Of a stretch of 64,000 nucleotides of DNA, positions 1-13,750 are shown one piece after another (the stretch's first letter is position 1; each line of letters opens with the position of its first letter). The stretch is taken from the NCBI GenBank assembly GCA_033782935.1, contig JAWQEG010000003.1, positions 1,624,501 to 1,688,500 on the forward strand, written 5' to 3'. The DNA is from Petrolisthes cinctipes (lineage: Eukaryota > Arthropoda > Malacostraca > Decapoda > Porcellanidae). Made by a program: the position numbers and the translations under genes. The notes under the pieces were generated by a model. That model was not told the origin of the DNA. It saw only the letters and a list, made by a program, of their open reading frames with translations, and did no database searches.

Positions 1-393
1 CATCCACATATCGACTTTTGGGCACCTAAAATATCGATTTTCTGAATGTTTTGGGCCTGTATTTTGAAAATACTCTAACACGGAGTAGGCATGTACAGGT
101 CGCTTCTGGAAACCCAAAATATCGAATTTTCGGGTGTTTTGGGCCTGAATTTGAGATATCGACTTTGGGCACCTAAAATATCGATTTTTAGCATGTTTTG
201 GGCCTATATTTTGAAAATATTCTAGCACTGAGTAGGCATGTAGAGATCGCTTCTGGGACCCCAAAATATCGAATTTTCGGGTGCTTTGAGCCTGAATTTG
301 AGATATAAATGGGTACAGAAGATGCATGCACATATCGACTTTTGGGCACCTAAAATATCGATTTTGAGCATGTTTTGGGTCTGTATCTTGAAA

Positions 394-400
394 TTTTTTT
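394..400 (+). other. Poly-T variant in class a tail (one of seven)
   Basis: In class a the normal TTGAAAACATTCTAACTAGG is replaced here by TTGAAATTTTTTTAACTAG. The same replacement (7 or 8 T) is found at 30172-30179, 43434-43441, 49819-49825, 51343-51349, 57693-57699 and 59217-59223. The last two are the 7874-bp copies of the two before. It is a tracer of common origin between distant parts of the array. Confidence 0.9.
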
Positions 401-3400
401 AACTAGAAGTAGACATGTACAGATCGCTTCTAGGACCCAAAAATACCGAATTTTCGGGTGTTTTGAGCCTGAATTTGAGATATAAACGGGTACAGAAGAT
501 GCATGCACATATCGACTTTGGACACTTAAAATATCGATTTTTAGCATGTTTTGAGCCTATATTTTGAAAACATTCTAACACTGAGTAGGCATGTACATAT
601 CGCTTCTGGGACCCAAAAATATCGAATTTTCGGATGTTTTGATCCTGAATATGAGATACAAACAGGTACTGAAGATCCATGCACATATCGACTTTTGGGC
701 ACCTAAAATATCGATTTTGAGCATGTTTTGGGTCTGTATCTTGAAAACATTTTAACTAGGAGTAGGCATGTACAGATCGCTTCTGGGACCCCAAAATATC
801 GAATTTTCGGGTGTTTTGGGCCTGAGTTTGAGATATCGACTTTGGGCACCTAAAGTATCGATTTTTAGCATGTTTGGGGACTATATTTTGAAAATATTCT
901 AGCACTGAGTAGGCATGTACAGATCGCTTCTGGGACCCCAAAATAACGAATTTTGGGGTGTTTTGAGCCTGAATTTGAGATATAAACGGGTACAGATGAT
1001 GCATGCACATATCGACTTTGGGCTCCTAAAATATCGATTTTCAGCATGTTTTGGGCCTGTATCTGAGTAGGCATGTACAGATCGCTTCTGGGACCCCAAA
1101 ATATCGGGTTTTCGGGTGTTTTGAGCCTGAATTTCAGATATAAATGGGTACAGAAGATGCATGCACATATCGACTTTTGGGCACCTAAAATATCGATTTT
1201 TAGCATGTTTTAGGTCTGTATCTTGAAAACATTCTAACTAGGAGTAGACATGTACAGATCGCTTCTAGGACCCAAAAATATCGAATTTTCGGGTGTTTTG
1301 AGGTTAAATTTGAGATATAAACGAGTGAAGAAGATGCATACACATATTGACTTTGGGCACCTAAAATATCGATTTTCAGCATGTTTTGGGCCTGTTTCTG
1401 AGTAGGCATGTACAGATCGCTTCTGGGAACCCAAAATATCGAATTTTCGGGTGTTTTGAGCCTGAATATGATATATAAACAGATACTGAAGATCCATGCA
1501 CATATCGACTTTTGGGCACCTAAAATATCGATTTTGAGCATGTTTTGGGTCTGTATCTTAAAAACATTCTAAATAGGAGTAGACATGTACAGATTGCTTC
1601 TAGGACCCAAAAATACCGAATTTTCGGGTGTTTTGAGCCTAAATTTGAGATATAAACGGGTACAGAAGATGCATGCACATATCGACTTTGGACACTTAAA
1701 ATATCGATTTTTAGCTTCTTTTGAGGCTATATTTTGAAAACATTCTAGCACTGGGTAGGCATGTACAGATCGCTTCTGGGACCCAAAAATATCGAATTTT
1801 CGGGTGTTTTGAGGTTGAATTTGAAATATAAACGTGTACAGAAGATGCATCCACATATCGAATTTTGGGCACCTAAAAGATCGATTTTCTGTATGTTTTG
1901 GCTCTGTATTTTGAAAATACTCTAACACGTAGTAGGCATGTACAGATCGCTTCTGGGACCCCAAAATATCGAATTTGCGGGTGTTTTGGGCCTGAATTTG
2001 AGATATCGACTTTGGGCACCTAAAATATCGATTTTTAGCATGTTTTGGGCCTATATTTTGAAAATATTCTAGCACTGAGTAGGCATGTACAGATCGCTTC
2101 TGGGACCCCAAAATATCGAATTTTCGGGTGCTTTGAGCCTGAATTTGAAATATAAACGAGTGCAGAAGATGCTTGCACATATTGACTTTGGGCACCTAAA
2201 ATATCGATTTTCAGCATGTTTTGGGCCTGTATCTGAGTAGGCATGTACAGATCGCTTCTGGGAACCCAAAATATCGAATTTTCGGGTGTTTTGAGCCTGA
2301 ATATGAGATATAAACAGGTACTGAAGATCCATGCACATATCGACTTTTGGGCACCTAAAATATCGATTTTGAGCATGTTTTGGGTCTGTATCTTGAAAAC
2401 ATTTTAACTAGGAGTAGGCATGTACAGATCGCTTCTAGGACATAAAAATACCAAATTTTCGGGTGTTTTGAACCTGAATTTGAGATATAAACGGGTACAA
2501 AAGATGCATGCGCATATCGACTTTGGACACTTAAAATATCGATTTTTAGCATGTTTTGAGCCTATATTTTAAAAACATTCTAACACTGAGTAGGCATGTA
2601 CAGATCGCTTCTGGGACCCAAAAATATCGAAGTTTCGGGTGTTTTGAGCCTGAATTTGAAATATAAACGAGTGCAGAAGATGCATGCACATATTGACTTT
2701 GATCACCTAAAATATCGATTTTAAGCATGTTTTGGGCCTGTATCTGAGTAGGCATGTACAGATCGCTTCTGGGAACCCAAAATATCGAATTTTAGGGTGT
2801 TTTGAGCCTAAATATGAGATATAAACAGGTACTGAAGATACATGCACATATCGACTTTTGGGCACCTAAAATATCGATTTTAAGCATGTTTTGGGTCTGT
2901 ATCTTGAAAACATTTTAACAAGGAGTAGGCATGAACAGATCGCTTCTAGGACCCAAAAATACTGAATTTTCGGGTGTTTTGAGCCTGAATTTGAGATATA
3001 AACGGGTACAGAAGATGCATGCACATATCGACTTTTGACTCTTAAAATATCGATTTTTAGAATGTTTTTAGCCTATATTTTGAAAACATTCTAGCACTGA
3101 GTAGGCATGTACAGATCGCTTCTGGGACCCAAAAATATCGAATTTTCGGGTGGTTTGAGGTTGAATTTGGGATATAAACCGTTACAGAAGATGCATCCAC
3201 ATATCGACTTTTGCACCTAAAAGATCGATTTTCAGTATGTTTTGGGCCTGTATATTGAAAATACTCTAACACGGAGTAGGCATATACAGATCGCTTCTGG
3301 GACCCCAAAATATCGAATTTTCGGGTGTTTTGGGCCTGAATTTGAGATATCGACTTTGGGCACCTAAAATATCGATTTTTAGCATGTTTGGGGACTATAT

Positions 3401-3780
3401 TTTGAAAATATTCTAGCACTGAGTAGGCATGTACAGATCGCTTCTGGGACCCCAAAATATCGAATTTTCGTGTGTTTTGAGCCTGAATTTGAGATATAAA
3501 CGGGTACAGAAGATGCATGCACATATCGACTTTTGGTCACCTAAAATATCAATTTGGAGCATGTTTTGGGTCTGTATCATGAAAAAATTCTAACTAGGTG
3601 TAGGCATTTACAGATCGCTTCAAGGACCCAAAAATATTGAATTTTCGGGTGTTTTGAGCCTAAATTTGAGATATAAACGGGTACAGAAGATGCATGCACA
3701 TATCGACTTTGGACACTTAAAATATCGATTTTTAGCATGTTTTGAGCCTATATTTTGAAAACATTCTAGCTCTGAGTAAG

Positions 3781-3956
3781 CATGTACATATCGCTTCTGG
3801 GACCCAAAAATATCGAATTTTCGGGTGTTTTGAGATTAAATTTGAAATATAAACGAGTGCAGAAGATGCATGCACATATCGACTTAGGACACTTAAAATA
3901 TCGATTTTTAGCATGTTTTGAGCCTATATTTTAAAAACATTCTAGCACTGAGTAGG
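3781..3956 (+). repeat. e/b hybrid monomer, 176 bp
   Basis: The first half is class e (GAGATTAAATTTGAAATATAA, AAACGAGTGCAG), while the second half is class b (GGACACTTAAAATATCG, CTAGCACTGAGTAGG). It sits directly after a normal b (3605-3780), giving a b-b pair. This is what an exchange between out-of-register monomers would leave. Confidence 0.65.
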
Positions 3957-5448
3957 CATGTACAGATCGCTTCTGGGACCCCAAAATATCGAATTTTCGG
4001 GTGTTTTGAGGTTGAATTTGAAATATAAACGAGTGCAGAAGATGCATGCACATATTGACTTTGGGCACATAAAATATCGATTTTCAGCATATTTTGGGCG
4101 TGTATCCGAGAAGGCATGTACAGATCGTTTCTGGGAACCCAAAATATCGAATTTTCGGGTGTTTTGAGCCTGAATATGAGATATAAACAAGTACTGAAGA
4201 TCCATGCACATATCGACTTTTGGGCACCTAAAATATCGATTTTGAGCATGTTTTGGGTCTGTATCTTGAAAACATTTTAATTAGGAGTAAACATGTACAG
4301 ATCGCTTCTAGGACCCAAAAATACCGAATTTTCGGGAGTTTTGAGCCTGAATTTGAGATATAAACGGGTACAGAAGATGCATGCACATATCGACTTTTGA
4401 CACTTAAAATATCGATTTTTAGCATGTTTTGAGCCTATATTTTAAAAACATTCTAGCACTGAGTAGGCATGTACAGATCGCTTCAGGGACCCAAAAATAT
4501 CGAATTTTCGGGTGTTTTGAGGTTGAATTTGGGATAAAAACGGGTACAGAAGATGCATCCACATATCGACTTTTGGGCACCTAAAAGATCGATATTCAGT
4601 ATGTTTTGGGCCTGTATATTGAAAATACTCTAACAAAGAGTAGGAATGTACAGATCGCTTCTGGGACCCCAAAATATCGAATTTTCGGGTGTTTTGGGCC
4701 TGAATTTGAGATATCGACTTTGGGCACCTAAAATATCGATTTTTAGCATGTTTGGTGACCATATTTTGAAAATATTCTAACACTGAGTAGGCATGTACAG
4801 ATCGCTTCTAGGACCCAAAAATACCGAATTTTCGGGTGTTTTGAGCCTGAATTTGAGATATTAACGGGTACAGAAGATGCATGCACATTTTGACTTTGGA
4901 CACTTAAAATATCGATTTCTAGCATGTTTTGAGCCTATATTTTGAAAACATTCTAGCACTGAGTAGGTGTGTACAGATCGCTTCTGGGACCCAAAAATAT
5001 TGAATTTTCGGGTGTTTTGAGGTTGAATTTGGGATATAAACGGGTGAAGTAGATGCATACATATATTGACTTTGGGCACCTAAAATATCGATTTTCAGCA
5101 TATTTTGGGCCTGTATCTGAGTAGGCATGTACAGATCGCTTCTGGGAACCCAAAATATCGAATTTTCTAGTGTTTTGGTCCTGAATTTGAGATATCGACT
5201 TTGGGCACCTAAAATATCGATTTAAGCATGTTTTGGACCTATATTTTGAAAATATTCTAGCACTGAGTAGGCATGTAGAGATGGCTTTTGGGACCCCAAA
5301 ATATCGAATTTTCGGGTGTTTTGAGCCTGAATTTGAGATATAAATGGGTATAGAAGATGCATGCACATATCGACTTTTGGGCAAGTAAAATATCGATTTT
5401 GAGCATGTTTTGAGCCTATATTTTGAAAACATTCTAGCACTGAGTAGG

Positions 5449-8156
5449 CATGTACATATCGCTTCTGGGACCCAAAAATATCGAATTTTCGGGTGTTTTG
5501 AGATTAAATTTGAAATATAAACGAGTGCAGAAGATGCATGCACATATTGACTTTGGGCACCTAAAATATCGATTTTCAGCATGTTTTGGGCCTGTATCTG
5601 AGTAGGCATGTACAGATCGCTTCTGGGAACCCAAAATATCGAATTTTCGAGTGTTTTGAGCCTGAATATGAGATATAAACAGGTACTGAAGATCCATGCA
5701 CATATCGACTTTTGGGAACCTAAAATTTCGATTTTTAGCTTGTTTTGGGTCTGTATCTTGAAAACACTTTAACTAGGAGTAGGCATGTACAGATCGCTCC
5801 TAGGACCCAAAATTACCGAATTTTCGGGTGTTTTGAGCATGAATTTGAGATATAAACGGGTACAAAAGATGCATGCACATATCGACTTAGGACACTTAAA
5901 ATATCGATTTTTAGCATGTTTTAAGCCTATATTTTAAAAACATTCTAGCACTGAGTAGGCATGTACAGATCGCTTCTGGGACCCAAAAATATCGAATTTT
6001 CGGGTGTTTTGAGGTTGAATTTGAAATATAAACGAGTGCAGAAGATGCATGCACATATTGACTTTGGGCACCTAAAATATCGATTTTCAGCATATTTTGG
6101 GCCTGTATCTGAGTAGGCATGTACAGATCGCTTCTGGGAACCCAAAATATCGAATTTTCGGGTGTTTTGAGCCTGAATATGAGATATAAACAGATACTGA
6201 AGATCCATGCACATATCGACTTTTGGGCACCTAAAATATCGATTTTGAGCATGTTTTGGGTTTGTATCTTGAAAACATTCTAACTAGGAGTAGACATGTA
6301 CAGATCGCTTCTGGGACCCAAAAACATCAAATTTTCGGGTGTTTTGAGATTAAATTTGAAATATAAACGAGTGCAGAAGATGCATGCACATATCGACTTT
6401 GGACACTTAAAATATCGATTTTTAGCATGTTTTGAGCCTATATTTTGAAAACATTCTAGCACTGAGTAGGCATGTACAGATCGCTTCTGGGACCTAAAAA
6501 TATCGAATTTTTGGGTGTTTTGAGGTTGTATTTGAGATATAAACGGGTACAGAAGATGCATCCACATATCGACTTTTGGGCACCTAAAAGATCGATTTTC
6601 TGTATGTTTTGGGCCTGTATTTTGAAAATACTCTAACACGGAGTAGGCATGTACAGATCGCTTCTGGGACCTCAAAATATCGAATTTTCGGGTGTTTTGG
6701 TCCTGAATTTGAGATATCGACTTTGGGCACCTAAAATATCGATTTAAGCATGTTTTGGGCCTATATTTTGAAAATATTCTAGCACTGAGTAGGCATGTAG
6801 AGATCGCTTTTGGGACCCCAAAATATCGAATTTTCGGGTGTTTTGAGCCTGAATTTGAGATATAAATGGGTGCAGAAGATGCATGCACATATCGACTTTT
6901 GGGCAAGTAAAATATCGATTTTGAGCATGTTTTGGATCTGTATCTTGAAAACATTCTAACTAGGAGTAGGCATGTACAGATCGCTTCTAATACCCAAAAA
7001 TACCGAATTTTCGGGTGTTTTGAGCCTGAATTTGAAATATAAACGGGTACAGAAGATGCATGCACATATCGACTTTGGACACTTAAAATCTAGATTTTTA
7101 GCATGTTTTGAGCCTATATTTTGAAAACATTCTAGCACTGAGTAGGCATGTACATATCGCTTCTGGGACCCAAAAATATCGAATTTTCGGGTGTTTTGAG
7201 ATTAAATTTGAAATATAAACGAGTGCAGAAGATGCATGCACATATTGACTTTGGGCACCTAAAATATCGATTTTCAGCATGTTTTGGGCCTGTATCTGAG
7301 TAGGCATGTACATACCGCTTCTGGGAACCCAACATATCGAATTTTCGGGTGTTTTGAGCCTGAATATGAGATATAAACAGATACTGAAGATCCATGCACA
7401 TATCGACTTTATGGCACCTAAAATATCGATTTTGAGCATATTTTGGGTTTGTATCTTGAAAACATTCTAACTAGGAGTAGACATGTACAGATCGCTTCGA
7501 GGACCCAAAAATACCGAATTTTCGGGTGTTTTGAGCCTGAATTTGAGATATAAACGGGTACAGAAGATGCATGCACATATCGACTTTGGACACTTAAAAT
7601 ATCGATTTTTAGCAAGTTTTGAGCCTATATTTTGAAAACATTCTAGCACTGAGTTGGCATGTACAGATCGCTTCTGGGACCTAAAAATATCGAATTTTTG
7701 GGTGTTTTGAGGTTGTATTTGAGATATAAACGGGTACAGAAGATGCATCCACATATCGACTTTTGGGCACCTAAAAGATCGATTTTCTGTATGTTTTGGG
7801 CCTGTATTTTGAAAATACTCTAACACGGAGTAGGCATGTACAGATCGCTTCTGGGACCTCAAAATATCGAATTTTCGGGTGTTTTGGTCCTGAATTTGAG
7901 ATATCGACTTTGGGCACCTAAAATATCGATTTAAGCATGTTTTGGGTCTGTATCTTGAAAACATTCTAACTAGGAGTAGGCATGTACAGATCGCTACTAA
8001 TACCCAAAAATACCGAATTTTCGGGTGTTTTGAGCCTGAATTTGAAATATAAACGGGTACAGAAGATGCATGCACATATCGACTTTGGACACTTAAAATC
8101 TAGATTTTTAGCATGTTTTGATCCTATATTTTGAAAACTTTCTAGCACTGAGTAGG
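5449..8156. repeat. 16-monomer HOR, copy 1 (2708 bp)
   Basis: The order by class is e-a-b, e-a-b, c-d-a-b, e-a-b, c-(d/a)-b, i.e. modules X X Y X Y'. The next unit starts at 8157 with the same 158-bp e monomer. Diagnostic variants repeat at the 2708 spacing: GACCTCAAAATATCG, CTTCTAATACCCAAAAATACC (also CTACTAATACCC), AAATCTAGATTTTTAGC and ATCGATTTAAGCATG. Similarity to copy 2 is very high, a few differences per kb by eye. Confidence 0.92.
7835..7980 (+). repeat. d/a hybrid monomer, 146 bp
   Basis: It starts as class d (GACCTCAAAATATCG, GAGATATCGAC, ATCGATTTAAGC) but ends as class a (GGGTCTGTATCTTGAAAAC, CTAACTAGGAGTAGG). It is equivalent to removing exactly one 177-bp period spanning the end of d and most of a. 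The homologous site in copy 2 is 10544-10689. Confidence 0.85.
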
Positions 8157-10865
8157 CATGTACATATCGCTTCTGGGACCCAAAAATATCGAATTTTCGG
8201 GTGTTTTGAGATTAAATTTGAAATATAAACGAGTGCAGAAGATGCATGCACATATTGACTTTGGGCACCTAAAATATCGATTTTCAGCATGTTTTGGGCC
8301 TGTATCTGAGTAGGCATGTACAGATCGCTTCTGGTAACCCAAAATATCGAATTTTCGGGTGTTTTGAGCCTGAATATGAGATATAAATAGGTACTGAAGA
8401 TCCATGCACATATCGACTTTTGGGAACCTAAAATTTCGATTTTTAGCTTGTTTTGGGTCTGTATCTTGAAAACACTTTAACTAGGAGTAGGCATGTACAG
8501 ATCGCTCCTAGGACCCAAAATTACCGAATTTTCGGGTGTTTTGAGCATGAATTTGAGATATAAACGGGTACAAAAGATGCATGCACATATCGACTTAGGT
8601 CACTTAAAATATCGATTTTTAGCATGTTTTAAGCCTATATTTTAAAAACATTCTAGCACTGAGTAGGCATGTACAGATCGCTTCTGGGACCCAAAAATAT
8701 CGAATTTTCGGGTGTTTTGAGGTTGAATTTGAAATATAAACGAGTGCAGAAGATGCATGCACATATTGACTTTGGGCACCTTAAATATCGATTTTCAGCA
8801 TATTTTGGGCCTGTATCTGAGTAGGCATGTACAGATCGCTTCTGGGAACCCAAAATATCGAATTTTCGGGTGTTTTGAGCCTGAATATGAGATATAAACA
8901 GATACTGAAGATCCATGCACATATCGACTTTTGGGCACCTAAAATATCGATTTTGAGCATGTTTTGGGTTTGTATCTTGAAAACATTCTAACTAGGAGTA
9001 GACATGTACAGATCGCTTCTGGGACCCAAAAATATCGAATTTTCGGATGTTTTGAGATTAAATTTGAAATATAAACGAGTGCAGAAGATGCATGCACATA
9101 TCGACTTTATACACTTAAAATATCGATTTTTAGCATGTTTTGAGCCTATATTTTGAAAACATTCTAGCACTGAGTAGGCATGTACAGATCGCTTCTGGGA
9201 CCTAAAAATATCGAATTTTTGGGTGTTTTGAGGTTGTATTTGAGATATAAACGGGTACAGAAGATGCATCCACATATCGACTTTTGGGCACCTAAAAGAT
9301 CGATTTTCTGTATGTTTTGGGCCTGTATTTTGAAAATACTCTAACACGGAGTAGGCATGTACAGAACGCTTCTGGGACCTCAAAATATCGAATTTTCGGG
9401 TGTTTTGGTCCTGAATTTGAGATATCGACTTTGGGCACCTAAAATATCGATTTAAGCATGTTTTGGGCCTATATTTTGAAAATATTCTAGCACTGAGTAG
9501 GCATGTAGAGATCGCTTTTGGGACCCCAAAATATCGAATTTTCGGGTGTTTTGAGCCTGAATTTGAGATATAAATGGGTACAGAAGATGCATGCACATAT
9601 CGACTTTTGGGCAAGTAAAATATCGATTTTGAGCATGTTTTGGGTCTGTATCTTGAAAACATTCTAACTAGGAGTAGGCATGTACAGATCGCTTCTAATA
9701 CCCAAAAATACCGAATTTTCGGGTGTTTTGAGCCTGAATTTGAAATATAAACGGGTACAGAAGATGCATGCACATATCGACTTTGGACACTTAAAATCTA
9801 GATTTTTAGCATGTTTTGAGCCTATATTTTGAAAACATTCTAGCACTGAGTAGGCATGTACATATCGCTTCTGGGACCCAAAAATATCGAATTTTCGGGT
9901 GTTTTGAGATTAAATTTGAAATATAAACGAGTGCAGAAGATGCATGCACATATTGACTTTGGGCACCTAAAATATCGATTTTCAGCATGTTTTGGGCCTG
10001 TATCTGAGTAGGCATGTACATACCGCTTCTGGGAACCCAACATATCGAATTTTCGGGTGTTTTGAGCCTGAATATGAGATATAAACAGATACTGAAGATC
10101 CATGCACATATCGACTTTTGGGCACCTAAAATATCGATTTTGAGCATGTTTTGGGTTTGTATCATGAAAACATTCTAACTAGGAGTAGACATGTACAGAT
10201 CGCTTCGAGGACCCAAAAATACCGAATTTTCGGGTGTTTTGAGCCTGAATTTGAGATAAAAAACGGGTACAGAAGATGCATGCACATATTGACTTTGGAC
10301 ACTTAAAATATCGATTTTTAGCATGTTTTGAGCCTATATTTTGAAAACATTCTAGCACTGAGTTGGCATGTACAGATCGCTTCTGGGACCTAAAAATATC
10401 GAATTTTTGGGTGTTTTGAGGTTGTATTTGAGATATAAACGGGTACAGAAGATGCATCCACATATCGACTTTTGGGCACCTAAAAGATCGATTTTCTGTA
10501 TGTTTTGGGCCTGTATTTTGAAAATACTCTAACACGGAGTAGGCATGTACAGATCGCTTCTGGGACCTCAAAATATCGAATTTTCGGGTGTTTTGGTCCT
10601 GAATTTGAGATATCGACTTTGGGCACCTAAAATATCGATTTAAGCATGTTTTGGGTCTGTATCTTGAAAACATTCTAACTAGGAGTAGGCATGTACAGAT
10701 CGCTACTAATACCCAAAAATACCGAATTTTCGGGTGTTTTGAGCCTGAATTTGAAATATAAACGGGTACAGAAGATGCATGCACATATCGACTTTGGACA
10801 CTTAAAATCTAGATTTTTAGCATGTTTTGAGCCTATATTTTGAAAACATTCTAGCACTGAGTAGG
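8157..10865. repeat. 16-monomer HOR, copy 2 (2709 bp)
   Basis: Monomer lengths in order are 158, 177, 176, 158, 177, 176, 177, 146, 177, 176, 158, 177, 177, 177, 146, 176, summing to 2709. The extra base relative to copy 1 is an added A in GAGATAAAAAACGG near 10256. The order is X X Y X Y', as in copy 1. Confidence 0.93.
10544..10689 (+). repeat. d/a hybrid monomer, 146 bp, HOR copy 2
   Basis: It has the same structure and junction as the hybrid in HOR copy 1: d-type up to ATCGATTTAAGCATGTTTTGG, then a-type TCTGTATCTTGAAAAC. Sharing of the junction by copies 1 and 2 but not copy 3 places the deletion before the copy 1/copy 2 amplification. Confidence 0.85.
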
Positions 10866-13750
10866 CATGTACATATCGCTTCTGGGACCCAAAAATATCG
10901 AATTTTCGGGTGTTTTGAGATTAAATTTGAAATATAAACGAGTGCAGAAGACGCATGCACATATTGACTTTGGGCACCTAAAATATCGATTTTCAGCATG
11001 TTTTGGGCCTGTATCTGAGTAGGCATGTACAGATCGCTTCTGGGAACCCAAAATATCGAATTTTCGGGTGTTTTGAGCCTGAATATGAGATATAAACAGG
11101 TACTGAAGATCCATGCACATATCGACTTTTGGGAACCTAAAATTTCGATTTTTAGCTTGTTTTGGGTCTGTATCTTGAAAACACTTTAACTAGGAGTAGG
11201 CATGTACAGATCGCTCCTAGGACCCAAAATTACCGAATTTTCGGGTGTTTTGAGCATGAATTTGAGATATAAACGGGTACAAAAGATGCATGCACATATC
11301 GACTTAGGTCACTTAAAATATCGATTTTTAGCATGTTTTAAGCCTATATTTTAAAAACATTCTAGCACTGAGTAGGCATGTACAGATCGCTTCTGGGACC
11401 CAAAAATATCGAATTTTCGGGTGTTTTGAGGTTGAATTTGAAATATAAACGAGTGCAGAAGATGCATGCACATATTGACTTTGGGCACCTAAAATATCGA
11501 TTTTCAGCATATTTTGGGCCTTATCTGAGTAGGCATGTACAGATCGCTTATGGGAACCCAAAATATCGAATTTTCGGGTGTTTTGAGCCTGAATATGAGA
11601 TATAAACAGATAATGAAGATCCATGCACATATCGACTTTTGGGCACCTAAAATATCGATTTTGAGCATGTTTTGGGTTTGTATCTTGAAAACATTCTAAC
11701 TAGGAGCAGACATGTACAGATCGCTTCTGGGACCCAAAAATATTGAATTTTCGGATGTTTTGAGATTAAATTTGAAATATAAACGAGTGCAGAAGATGCA
11801 TGCACATATCGACTTTATACACTTAAAATATCGATTTTTAGCATGTTTTGAGCCTATATTTTGAAAACATTCTAGCACTGAGTAGGCATGTACAGATCGC
11901 TTCTGGGACCTAAAAATATCGAATTTTTGGGTGTTTTGAGGTTGTATTTGAGATATAAACGGGTACAGAAGATGCATCCACATATCGACTTTTGGGCACC
12001 TAAAAGATCGATTTTCTGTATGTTTTGGGCCTGTATTTTGAAAATACTCTAACACGGAGTAGGCATGTACAGATCGCTTCTGGGACCTCAAAATATCGAA
12101 TTTTCGGGTGTTTTGGTCCTGAATTTGAGATATCGACTTTCGGCACCTAAAATATCGATTTAAGCATGTTTTGAGCCTATATTTTGAAAATATTCTAGCA
12201 CTGAGTAGGCATGTAGAGATCGCTTTTGGGACCCCAAAATATCGAATTTTCGGGTGTTTTGAGCCTGAATTTGAGATATAAATGGGTACAGAAGATGCAT
12301 GCACATATCGACTTTTGGGCAAGTAAAATATCGATTTTGAGCATGTTTTGGGTCTGTATCTTGAAAACATTCTAACTAGGAGTAGGCATGTACAGATCGC
12401 TTCTAATACCCAAAAATACCGAATTTTCGGGTGTTTTGAGCCTGAATTTGAAATATAAACGGGTACAGAAGATGCATGCACATATCGACTTTGGACACTT
12501 AAAATCTAGATTTTTAGCATGTTTTGAGCCTATATTTTGAAAACATTCTAGCACTGAGTAGGCATGTACATATCGCTTCTGGGACCCAAAAATATCGAAT
12601 TTTCGGGTGTTTTGAGATTAAATTTGAAATATAAACGAGTGCAGAAGATGCATGCACATATTGACTTTGGGCACCTAAAATATCGATTTTCAGCATGTTT
12701 TGGGCCTGTATCTGAGTAGGCATGTACATACCGCTTCTGGGAACCCAACATATCGAATTTTCGGGTGTTTTGAGCCTGAATATGAGATATAAACAGATAC
12801 TGAAGATCCATGCACATATCGACTTTTGGGCACCTAAAATATCGATTTTGAGCATGTTTTGGGTTTGTATCATGAAAACATTCTAACTAGGAGTAGACAT
12901 GTACAGATCGCTTCGAGGACCCAAAAATACCGAATTTTCGGGTGTTTTGAGCCTGAATTTGAGATAAAAAACGGGTACAGAAGATGCATGCACATATTGA
13001 CTTTGGACACTTAAAATATCGATTTTTAGCATGTTTTGAGCCTATATTTTGAAAACATTCTAGCACTGAGTAGGCATGTACAGATCGCTTCTGGGACCTA
13101 AAAATATCGAATTTTTGGGTGTTTTGAGGTTGTATTTGAGATATAAACGGGTACAGAAGATGCATCCACATATCGACTTTTGGGCACCTAAAAGATCGAT
13201 TTTCTGTATGTTTTGGGCCTGTATTTTGAAAATACTCTAACACGGAGTAGGCATGTACAGATCGCTTCTGGGACCTCAAAATATCGAATTTTCGGGTGTT
13301 TTGGTCCTGAATTTGAGATATCGACTTTGTGCACCTAAAATATCGATTTAAGCATGTTTTGGGCCTATATTTTGAAAATATTCTAGCACTGAGTAGGCAT
13401 GTAGAGATCGCTTTTGGGACCCCAAAATATCGAATTTTCGGGTGTTTTGAGCCTGAATTTGAGATATAAATGGATACAGAAGATGCATGCACATATCGAC
13501 TTTTGGGCAAGTAAAATATCGATTTTGAGCATGTTTTGGGTCTGTATCTTGAAAACATTCTAACTAGGAGTAGGCATGTACAGATCGCTTCTAATACCCA
13601 AAAATACCGAATTTTCGGGTGTTTTGAGCCTGAATTTGAAATATAAACGGGTACAGAAGATGCATGCACATATCGACTTTGGACACTTAAAATCTAGATT
13701 TTTAGCATGTTTTGAGCCTATATTTTGAAAACATTCTAGCAATGAGTAGG
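10866..13750. repeat. 16-monomer HOR, copy 3, with one extra monomer (2885 bp)
   Basis: It follows copies 1 and 2 at offset 2708 until about 13370. It then has a complete d monomer (13252-13397) and a complete a monomer (13398-13574), where the earlier copies have a single 146-bp d/a hybrid. The length is 2708 plus 177. This copy therefore keeps the fuller c-d-a-b module, and the 146-bp hybrid in the other copies looks like the derived state. Confidence 0.9.

Larger units (their letters stand above)
1..5448. repeat. Irregular satellite segment without a regular HOR
   Basis: All five classes occur but the module order is irregular. Phased boundaries I placed are 90 (d), 237 (a), 414 (b), 590 (a-like), 767 (d), 914 (a/e), 1072 (a), then alternating a and e to 1584, and later runs such as 1760 c, 1937 d, 2084 e, 2242 a, 2419 b. 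A partial echo of about 1873 bp links 2035-2552 to 3908-4425. No gene or other element lies in this stretch. Divergence between neighbours looks higher than in the HOR blocks. Confidence 0.85.
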
